Part shown: in pieces, positions 44,027 to 53,100 of the stretch | Position numbering within the stretch: the first letter of the stretch is position 1 | Layout of the letters: each line of letters starts with the position of its first letter | Position numbers and translations under genes: made by a program | Notes under the pieces: model-generated | What the model was told of the DNA's origin: nothing | Database searches by the model: none | The model's input: only the letters and a program-made list of their open reading frames with translations | Assembly: GCA_031002005.1 (NCBI GenBank) | Contig: JARYHS010011408.1 | Span: 215,398,402 to 215,462,401 of the forward strand | Direction of reading: 5' to 3' | DNA: 64,000 nucleotides | DNA from: Vandiemenella viatica | Lineage: Eukaryota > Arthropoda > Insecta > Orthoptera > Morabidae

Positions 44027-45395
44027 TTTATAAAAGGGGGGGAGGTGGTGATTATTTCCAACACCTACCTTTCCTTCCTTTATACTTTAATTATTATGAA
44101 TATGATTTTAATTAAATGGTTGCTTAAAACGTGAACTAGAACCATAAATATTTTACACAAGAAATTATACTCAATTTATTTGGTCATCTGGCTTATACAA
44201 GGCCGTGTAATAGTTAACGTTACGTTAAACATATTCCAAAGACAACAAAAACAAGCAATACCCGACGTTTACAATCCGCCGATGAAAAGCAAACATAAAA
44301 CTGAATTAAATATTTCAATAATTAGCAAAGTCAACATATTATCAACGTGGCAACACAGGCCATCAAATTGAAGTTAACATTTACCACAAAAAGAGTATCC
44401 CAGGGGCGCCATATAATGTTAAAAGCATCGTCTTGAATTTTACACAAAATCAGCAAGATGCTTGGAATTTGAAGTTAAACATGAAAATTAGTTAGCTCAG
44501 TGAATTTAGGATGAGAGCAGAGTCTTATCTCAGGAGCACTTAAGGGTTCGCAAGCCTTGTTAAAACCCAATGAACTGTGACCATATGCGTCGGTACATTA
44601 CCATAATCGCATCTTCTTGGTGTAGCGTGACAAGCTCAGTGCCACTGCAGCAACGAATGCCGGGTTTGTGGAAACGTCCACATTAGCATAACATCTCCCA
44701 GTCTATGGCAGATGTATCGCTCAGCTTCCAGCCCTCCAGAGCCAGAAAATATGATCAGACACAGTCACTGATCGACGGCTAAGAGCGTGTCGGCTGACAC
44801 GTCTACACTGTAGCTCGTCTCGGCAGCAAGTGAAGAAGAATATGGCGTCTTCTCTTCTCCTCGGAAAAAGTAGCTTCCCATCTCAGCACATGTAACAAAA
44901 CCCTTGAATTAACAACTGTGAACCCCTATAAATGTTCACGATTGGTGCATTGATATATGTCCATCATCACGTGTTTCATATCGTAGCTGGTATCTGCTGT
45001 CCGCTCGCGCCTATTCTGGTCGACCTTCAAGACACCAGGGTGAGGGTGCGAGGTCGGTGGACCCCTCCAACTAACGGTCCGCGCGCGTCCTCTGCTTTGT
45101 GAGTTAAGGCGCCTGTCTGCCGGCGAAACTTGCCATTGTCCCGGTCTCTGAGCGTTTAAAATGGCAGTTCCAACTTCCCATATTCAATACATTACTGAAT
45201 AGCAAGTTTTGCAGAAATTGAAGCACATAATAATAATGACGCTGGCTGCCCGGGTTTAATACACAATTATTTACCTATCAATTATCCCTATTATTTACAA
45301 TATTTACAATTTAAATAACTGAATATTGCAAAGAAAATCTGAATATTAATTAATTATTTAATAATATTCATTGTGGGTGACTCTGTCATACCACA
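44027..45395. mobile_element. Solo LTR, subfamily A, second copy (1369 bp)
   Basis: Flanked by GTAT at 44023-44026 and 45396-45399. It starts TTTATAAAAGGGGGGG (TG decayed to TT) and ends GTCATACCACA. Length (1369) and internal blocks match 25902-27269 (1368). Confidence 0.75.
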
Positions 45396-45544
45396 GTATC
45401 CACATTACAAGTGGTGTAGCGAAATGACGAGTAGGGGTCATCTCCTACAAATTTAAATGAATTATTATTGAGTTTAGTTTTACTAAACATAAGAAATAAA
45501 TGGAAATTCTTTGTATCGAGCTGGAGACAGAAAGCCGCGGATAG

Positions 45545-47150
45545 CTAAAGGTAGCCACACGCGTGGAGGCCGGGCCTTAAGGAAACAGCCCGTGGGCCGG
45601 ACCTCAGGGATTTCATCGAAGTCGCCCTGCACACACACGGGGCTAAAATCCTCAAGGGTTTCTCAGTCTCAGAGCTGGCTTCACGATTGCTGCTTCCAAT
45701 GATGTTCACACGTTGGCTGCTGTTGGTTTGCTAATCGCGGCAAGTAGCGCTAAAACTCGCACAAAACAGCACTTCAGAAAAAGTGTATGGTACGAAAAGT
45801 GAATACTCAAAAGAGGAAAAAAATCTCACCCAAATCTTCTTTCGGAATTGTAGTATTTTCACAAAGATTTTCATAATTATTTGAGGATGGACGAAGAAAC
45901 CTATTTACATCTATTATCGTTGGTCACTCCATTTATTACAAAGAAAGATACCGTGTTGCGGGAAGCAATTTCGCCCCACAAAGGATTTACCGCTACGTTC
46001 TGGTTTTTGGCAACGGGAAGAAGCTATGTAGACCTCATGTCTTCAACAATAATTTCTCCTCAAGCCCTTGGCTACATAATACCAGGAACATGCGAGGCCA
46101 TTTATAAAGTTCTTGGCAAAGATTATATGACGATTTCTCTTTGACACAATGATATTATTTAATATAATTGATTTGTTCCAATTCGTAAATGCATCAATAG
46201 CATAAGATTAAGCTTAAATGACATAAAAACTAAATTAAAATAATATTAGTTTAAAATCATGTTGTCATTAATACAGTTGATCATATCACATGACTTCATT
46301 TGCATTATAATTTGATGGCACAATTGCTGCTGTGTTGTTGTTTTGAGGTAATTTATCAGAATGTGCTGTGGTTTATAATGATCTTGCGACTGTTCCTGGA
46401 AAAGGTTGTGGACTGGGACTATTCATTAAGGTTCCTGTAAATAATAATAATAATAATAAAAAAACAGAACTGCTGCCTGCACAAATAGTACAGGCCAGAA
46501 GTAGGTAACCGTTGCTCACTGTAAGGCATTCCTATGCAGCTTATTTCGACTTGAAACAGGGTGTCATTAATTATTTTTTCTGCTATTAGCATTTGATTAG
46601 TCGGAAGTCCACGTAATTTCTTGGCTACAGATTTGCTAACAACGTCAAAGTGATCTTCTTGCAGCCAGTATTTTTATGTTCTTCAACACATCACTTTGCA
46701 AAGATTAATTTCCTGATGGTTTGAAGTTGCTGATTTTTTTTACTATAGATTCTTTTTTTTGCGTTTGGCTCATTATCCTTCAATGTTTATGCCAGCTTGG
46801 CGTAGGCAGCTTATCGTTTGTTACTGTCGTAGTATTCCTGGTACTTCAGTTACCATAGACAGGGCTCACTTTCCTATATTTTTATAAACGCGGAACATCA
46901 CGAAACGGAATAGTACAAACAAAACAGAGAAAGAAAATCGCAACACACACAGGCACTCACGAGAAATCCTCGAAGGCCGACTGACCGCAGGACACACACG
47001 CTGAGGTTCTCACCCTCCGTCCCGGCCTTCGAGGAAATAAGAATTGATTTTCGGTGAGGATTATGCCCATACACGTGCCGGGATCCCTCAAGGCCGTGAC
47101 CATTCCGTCCAAATCCCGTGGGTTTCCCGTACGCGTGTGGCGGCCTTTAG
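45545..47150 (+). mobile_element. PIF/Harbinger-like element, truncated nuclease
   Basis: CTAAAGGTAGCCACACGCGT at 45545 recurs inverted at 47131-47150 with two mismatches. Inner GC-rich blocks around CCGGCCTTCGAGG/CCGGGCCTTAAGG are also related. Between them, the + strand at 45881-46144 encodes the N-terminal part of a Harbinger nuclease. The rest to 47130 has no recognisable gene. A TAA run lies at 46441-46457. Confidence 0.65.
45881..46144 (+). pseudogene. PIF/Harbinger nuclease (ALP1/HARBI1-like) N-terminal fragment
   Basis: The frame reads MDEETYLHLLSLVTPFITKK, then DTVLREAISPHKGFTATFWF, then LATGRSYVDLMSSTIISPQA, then IIPGTCEAIYKVL. The order F.+M....+..LL..V.P.I.+.DT..R..I.....+..TLRFLATG.SY..L.....+S......I..TC.AI is that of HARBI1/ALP1-type nucleases, before the DDE core. 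The frame stops at 46142, so the catalytic DDE region is missing. In-frame remnants also precede the Met, with a stop between. Inactive. Confidence 0.8.
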
Positions 47151-48482
47151 AGAGTCCTGTTAGCGTGAGCGACAGTCTGACTTAAGCCGGAAGGGACCGG
47201 TAGGCCGAGACAAAAGCGAGAGCTTATCGCTAGCGAGGCGGTACTAATCCCGGTGAGAAAGGATGACTATTGGGATTTGCCAGAAAGAGACCTTGAACGG
47301 GCCGTTCACTCGGTGTATCGTGGGAAGAATATTTCATACGTGCCCTCCCGAAGAATACCGATAGCAGCCGAAAGTTGTTAGCAAATGAGAGCCAAATGCT
47401 TTCACTAGGAAAGCTGGGAGATTTTTGGGAAATCAATCCGGTGTGTTTATTTCCTCACGTGACTGGAAATATCATAAATTTTGTCTTTCCATGATACACG
47501 CCGAGGAGAAAATAGGCGTGGACTAGAGAAGAAGAGGAGAAGCTTTCTTGGTGAGCGTGAGGAGCTTCACTTCGTCCTGGGCGAGGTCCTGACAACCACT
47601 CGCCAGAACAGTATTGTTGACTCCGTTCTGGAGGCTTGGATGACTTAGCGCCATGTCCGATCAATGCTATCACATGTGCTTGCCGACTTGACCAGTACCT
47701 TGCAGTACCTGAATAGGTGCGCAACTTGAGTGACTATAGCGCTCTTGTTGCGAATCTCTCGCGCCGTCAATTGCAACCGAAGCAGCCACGGTAATTATTC
47801 GTTCACAGTGTGTACTCCAACGAATCATTTGCTAACGGTCTAATGATTGAGAGTTTTTGTGCCGCCGGACATAAATTTCTGAGCTAGTTGTGTCTAAAAG
47901 CCGAGTGATTTTTGTCTTCTTTTTCCATATGGAACTGAAAGAGAATTCCATGCTTGGAATCTTTCAATAACTATTCTTTGTGGGAACAAATTAATTTCCT
48001 GGCACCCTGTAAAATCCAGTCAAATTTGACGTTTACTTTTTATCGCTCTCAATATGCATAAGAGAGTTTTTGCTTCAGTCGCATATGAAATTTCTAAATC
48101 TTTGTAAAGTTCATGTACATGAATTACAATTTCTTAGCTTCAAGTAACAAAAATTGTTTGTTTGCTGTTTCGCAACTGTAAGACAAGGTATTGCATTGAA
48201 TTTTATTTTGCACAGAGATAGATGTTTGAGATTAACGATAAATATACCCTCCAGGAGGGAGACTAAGAGGCTCAAACTCACTCCCCCCAATCAAAAAAAA
48301 GGACGTAGGTCCACCCCCGACAAATTTCATTACTTGAAGATTTTTTTGCCCTACTTTTTTTTATAGGCGGAAGCTGGACATGAGATTTCTGTCGACCCCG
48401 CTCCCACTTGGTTTTCTGGGAAACCGTCCCCCCCCCCCTATTTCAGATCAAATTATCGAAATTTAGTGTTTACATTGATAAA
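47151..48482 (+). other. Intron sequence, no recognised element
   Basis: A GC-richer block at 47160-47760 with short ORFs lacking motifs, then AT-rich sequence. C-runs occur at 48429-48438. Confidence 0.35.
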
Positions 48483-48637
48483 GTCTATAATCGCTGGAGT
48501 CTTTGCCTTGGCTTCCCACATAGAAGCAGGATACGAGAGATGATTGGAGACTGGTGCAGTATCTGTTGACCTTACCGCAGCCTACAATAAAGTGTGGCGA
48601 GAGAGCGTGGTATACAAACTGCTGAACATCCTGAAGT

Positions 48638-48671
<34 letters not shown>

Positions 48672-49945
48672 GTTATCTGATCAATACCATGCTAGCCAAC
48701 CGAACATTCCACGTTGTCTCAGATAATAAGATAAACAAAGTAAGAAGAGTGAATAATGGTCTGCCTCAAGGCTCAATTCTTGCACCACTTCTTTTTGATG
48801 TATACATCTCCTACATTCCTCAAACAGAATCCAGACAATTCTCTTATGCTGAAAGTTTTGGCACTAGTACAACAATCCCATAACATTCAGCAAATTGAAA
48901 ATAGTTTATCACCAGGCCTCAAAATACTGAGCAACTATTTTAAGAAATGGCGTCTCGTACCCAGTTCCAGCAAGACGAAAACTAGTCTTCCATCTTAACA
49001 GTCAAGCGGTGAATCTCTCGCTTGATGGCACTCCCCTCTGACACAACCCCTTTCCGAAGTATTTGGGAGTCGTAATGGATCGCACCTTCTCGTACAATAA
49101 ACATCTAAACAACCTTGCAGCAAAACAAATAACTGGAAATAATATTCTGCAGAAATTAACTGGCACCTCCTGGGAAGTATCCGCCTCCACACTTCGCACA
49201 TCAGCACTTAGCCTTGTGTACTCTGCAGCTGAGTACTACTCATCTGTCCGGATGAATAGCACCCACACCGAAAAGATCGACATAGTTTTGAAGCAGACAA
49301 TGCGGATAATTAGTGGATGTGTCAAGTACACTCCACTGTACTGGCTACCCGTTTTGAGTAACATCGATACGCTTACGATAAGACGACGCAATCGCCTAAT
49401 TGCCCAATATAATAAGATCTGTCATAACTTGGATCTCCCCATCCACGACGACCTGGAAACCCAATTTCAAAGACTCAAATCAAGAAGTCCAAGCATAAAA
49501 ACTGCAAAACAGATAATATCTAACAATTGTAAGGGGAGAGAAGCATGGAGATTGGAGGGTACAGGCTCGGCCCCACCAGAATGTCACTCTTTGTTTGACA
49601 ACCAACAGGCACTAAAGGTACTCGATGTTTCACTCAAGAGACTTAGATCTGGCCATGGCAGATCTGCTTTATATCTTTACACATGGGCAATGAGAGGTTC
49701 ACTGAATTGCGACTGTGGGGAGGAAGAACAAACCATCCGTCACGTGACTTTTGATTGTTCTCTTCAAGCCTTCAGGGAGATCACTAAAAGACTTAATAGA
49801 TATTTCAAATGACGCTTTACTTTGGCTGCATTATGTTGATTTTGAATTTTAACTATAATTTAATGTTAAATTTTATTAATGTGAAACAATTGTATATAAT
49901 TATATTACTGATTATGTGCTATAGCCATAAGATAAATAAATAAAT
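48483..49945 (+). mobile_element. Sense Jockey-type LINE fragment, RT palm to 3' end
   Basis: This is the same family as 57640-60870. VDLTAAYNKVW at about 48568 starts the palm. After a 29-base A run the RT continues with VNNGLPQGSILAPLLFDVYI (48745-48810), then DNSLMLK-like decayed YADD. A long open tail runs 49063-49812 (MGVVMDRTFSYNKHLNNLAA, AAEYYSSVRMNSTHTEKIDI, LNCDCGEEEQTIRHVTFDC with Cys/His pattern). It ends in an (ATAA)n-type tail at 49927-49945. It is 5'-truncated. The 250-codon tail ORF is intact, but the palm is broken. Confidence 0.82.
48640..48668 (+). repeat. Poly(A), 29 bases, inside LINE RT
   Basis: The A run follows ...LNILKC, where the intact relative reads ...IIPCKTIASLLSDML. 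So an AAA-rich codon site (CKTIA) has expanded or received an insert. Confidence 0.8.
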
Positions 49946-50050
49946 CGCTGAAGTGAAGCGCCTCCAAACAAAAATCCTGGATTCGCCACTGGTTGTACGC
50001 ATGTGCAATGTACGCTCCTCTTTCTTCCGCTAGGAAGCGCCAGTAGTAAA

Positions 50051-50293
50051 GATGGCGACTGCAAAACAGAAATCTTTTTGCATTTTACACTTTGCAAGGT
50101 GTGAATCAGCAGTTACAGTTCAACGAGCGTTCTTTATTAAGCCCTATTGAAATCCTCCAAGTGATAATAACATCCGTAGATTGTATCATCGACTTGAAGA
50201 AACGGTCTGTCTTTGTGAAATGAATACTACGGGATGACTAAGGCTGACTGTAGAACGTGTTGAAGGAGTGACAATATCTTCCACGCGTAACTC
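50051..50293 (+). pseudogene. Tc3/mariner-type transposase N-terminal fragment
   Basis: MATAKQKSFCILHFARCESA, then VTVQRAFF and, after a stop, NPPSDNNIRRLYHRLEETVC matches the DNA-binding start of a Tc3/mariner-type transposase (M...EQK.F.V..F....SV..VQR.F......PP....I..W...F...G.+...). It is cut at TAA by the Harbinger-like element beginning at 50297. A matching C-terminal half lies at 57030-57640, so this may be one copy split by nested insertions. Confidence 0.65.
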
Positions 50294-50865
50294 TAAGGGT
50301 GAAAACATGCCGAGCAGCTCGCGCTGAAGGTCGCGGCCGCGGTCGCGGTAGATGTTTCATCCACGTGAATCAAAACCATTGTTAGTAATGAGTCAGCGCA
50401 CGCCGAGGCGGTCGCGGTCGCCGTCGCTGCTCGCGATTCAGCTGCAGGTCGATGCCAGAACAAACTATTTTGTTTTCTCCTCGCGGCCTAGCGCGCCGCT
50501 GGAGGTCTGCTTGGCGCTGATTGGCTGAGCTATGTCAAGGCCACGCGATCCAGCTGCTACACTTGATTACGCAGCTCGGCTTTCGTATTATACAGAGTGG
50601 TGTTGTTTAATTTTGTCTTGTTCTAAATATTGATTTATTTAATGGATGTCATTTCGTTTTATACAACTGCAGATATAAATTAACAATGTACTGACATTGA
50701 AAATGCTACATTCTGTATTAAATAAATTATTGATGAAATATTAAGTACAGATTTTTATAAATTGGACAACTACCGAAAAGTTAATGTTTCAAGCAATTAG
50801 ATAGTCAGCGGTAAATAAATTACAACAAATTTTATAATAATAATAATATTTAATTAAATTCCAAT

Positions 50866-50943
50866 TCAGCGCACGCTCCGGTTTTCAATTTTCCTACGCA
50901 CCCAGCTTTCCTCCTTTCCTGCTCCCACCAACATTTGCCCTAA
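50866..50943 (-). mobile_element. Short LINE 3' end fragment, antisense (copy 3)
   Basis: CAGCGCACGCTCCGG...CCTACGCACCCA...CAACATTTGCCCT is shared with 11456 and 13962. The parallel Harbinger copy at 52464-53100 lacks these bases, which shows the insertion directly. Confidence 0.7.
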
Positions 50944-51945
50944 TTGAAATAATTATCTATTGTTGATGACTTGGTTGACTATTCAGAAATTATTACACAT
51001 CATATACCGACGAATATGGAACATCAGACAATTCTGTCCAACAATCATTATAAATTTAAAGAAAGTAAAAAAAAAAAAAATATTTCGTGTTAATTATTGT
51101 TTAAAATAAACTGTTGACTGATTTTGAAATGGAAAATTCCGATTTTTAAATAGAAATTCTGATTTTGGATTGATAAATTTTAGATTTGACTCGAAAATGT
51201 TTTGTTTAACGGTATATTACTTTATTTACAATAATTACCATTAATTTATAGTCACGACGAGTTTTCACTCAGCATATATTGGATTGTTGTGGTAACTGTT
51301 ATAAACATTTGACTTCAGTTTGTCCAGGATTTTACTGTTTGTGGTGTGTTTCGTAGGTGGGTATGGAATTAGTCTGGATGGACAAAAGTGAAGAAATTGT
51401 TTTAAATAAATTTTTAAAATCTTGCTTTTATTGAATTTGTAATGCAATTATTAATAATTTGGCAAAACAGTAAAACTTCATATAAACGGTCCTTAGCCAT
51501 TTACAGTTTATGCTGGTTTAAAACTTCAGTAACACACAAAATGTTTATATTGAATGGGTGATAATTTTGTTATGTACACAACACACAAATAAACTCAGTG
51601 GGCAAGTGGCACACCCCGCGAAACAAAAGTCTGTTTAAACAAAAAGTAAGTTGGCAGCCGAATTTGAACTTCTAACCCCAAGACACCTGATGGCATCGTT
51701 CACTGCACTCGACCCATTCAATCGAATGCACCAGAGTAACAAACAAACCCCAATGTTTCGTTCTAACACTATTTTTATAGGTAAAAAGACAACCAGTAAT
51801 GTGAGAATGTGTATTGACTAAAAAAAATATTTTAACCTACTGTATTTCAGGTGGCCGTAATAACTTACGAAAGTAAAATAGAGAATGGGTTGCAATCCTA
51901 TCTAAACGGTACGTTACTTTCAATAACTATTTACGATAATTATCA

Positions 51946-52260
51946 TTACCTTATGGTCACCAAGAGTTTTTCCTCAGCGTGTATTGGGTTGGTGTGGTAA
52001 TTGTTATAGATAATTGACTTTTCTAGTTCGTCCACGATTTTGGAGTAAATGTACTGAAAAGTTTCTGGTGTCATTCGCAGGTATGCGTGGAATCTATTTG
52101 GGTGATTTTTCAGTTCTTGATACAAATGGTGATATTCACCTAGCGTTTGTCTCTCTTCATTTATTGGGTGTGAACTGAACTGTCTGTTGCTAGCCCTAGA
52201 AAGTAGCCACCACTTTGTTGCTACTGACAGGCCATCATCATCACTATCATTTTCACTTGC
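51946..52260 (-). pseudogene. PIF/Harbinger nuclease N-terminal fragment
   Basis: From the minus strand: KWWLLSRASNRQFSSH, YHHLYQELKNHPNRFHAYLR and MTPETFQYIYSKIVDELEKS, then HAEEKLLVTIR. This is the RRWWV+P.......+G.Y..LF.EL......F..+.RM....F..+...+.......+....+....+L..TLR pattern at the start of HARBI1/ALP1-type proteins. The DDE core that should follow is missing. The reading frame extends upstream to 52422 with Ala/Cys-rich sequence from the element terminus, which is unlikely to be coding. Confidence 0.7.
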
Positions 52261-52438
52261 ACGAATCATTGCAGCGTACACAGACTTAACTAATACTCGG
52301 GATAAACACAAAATCCAAACAAGGTTTGTAAAGCACTGTTGAACGCTAGCAGCTGTACCTCGGCAGCGAGCTGCGCCGCAAGCATCTACCGCGACCTTCA
52401 CGGCGAGCTGCGCGGCAAGCATCTACCGCGACCTACAG

Positions 52439-52488
52439 CGCGAGCTGCTCGGCATGTTTTAGGGTGAAAACATGCCGAGCAGCTCGCG
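52439..52488. repeat. Near-perfect palindrome at the junction of two Harbinger-like copies
   Basis: CGCGAGCTGCTCGGCATGTT at 52439 is mirrored by AACATGCCGAGCAGCTCGCG about 30 bases later, with a 6-base centre (AGGGTG). It is the head-to-head meeting of two element ends. Confidence 0.85.
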
Positions 52489-53100
52489 GTGAAGGTGACG
52501 GTCACGGTAGTGGTAGATGTTTCATCCATGTGAAACAAAAGCATTGTTAGTAACGAGTCAGCGCATGTCGAGGCGGTCGCGCACGCCGCTATCCTCGACA
52601 CTCGATGAGAGAACAAAGCATTTCGTTTTCACCTCGCCGCCTACCACGCTGCTAGAGGTCTGATTGGTTGAGCTATGTCAAGGTCTCGCCATCCAGCTTC
52701 TACACTTGATTACGCAGTTCGGCTTTTGTATGTACATAGTGGTGTTGTTTAATTTTGTTATGTTCCAAATATTGATTTGATTAATGGATGTCACTTCATT
52801 TTACACAACTGCAGATATAAATTAACAATTTACTGACATTGACAATGCTACCCTCTGTTTAAAATAAATTCTTGTATGAAATAATAAGTACAGATTTTTA
52901 TAAATTGGATAACTACGGAAAAGTTAATATTTCAAGCAATTAGACAGTCAGTGGTAGATAAACTAAAACAAATTTTATACAGTAATTGAAATAATTATCC
53001 ATTGTTAGTGACTTGTTTGACTATTCAGAAATTATTACACATCATATACTGACGGAAATGGAGCATCAAACAGACAATTCAGTCCAACAATCATTATTAG
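52464..53100 (-). mobile_element. PIF/Harbinger-like element (copy 2), truncated by RTE
   Basis: The 637 bp align collinearly with 50297-51062. Shared blocks are GGGTGAAAACATGCCGAGCA, GTAGATGTTTCATCCA.GTGAA, TTGGTTGAGCTATGTCAAGG, ACACTTGATTACGCAG.TCGGC and ATTATTACACATCATATAC.GACG. The remainder is replaced by the RTE-type LINE. Confidence 0.75.

Larger units (their letters stand above)
50297..52460 (-). mobile_element. PIF/Harbinger-like element (copy 1), ~2.16 kb
   Basis: The left end GGGTGAAAACATGCCGAGCA follows TAA (50294-50296). The right end (AGCTGCTCGGCATGTTTT) is its inverse but lacks the last CACCC. The minus strand has the N-terminal part of a Harbinger nuclease at 52260-51946 (WWLLSRASNRQFSSHPINEE, YHHLYQELKNHPNRFHAYLR, MTPETFQYIYSKIVDELEK). 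A second, poorer copy of the last motif lies at 51330-51265. A LINE 3' fragment is inserted at about 50866-50943. No DDE core is present, so it is not autonomous. Confidence 0.65.

Noticed and set aside
47230..47724. Minus-strand ORFs of 68-89 codons
   Set aside because: No domain, no splice context, low complexity similarity only.
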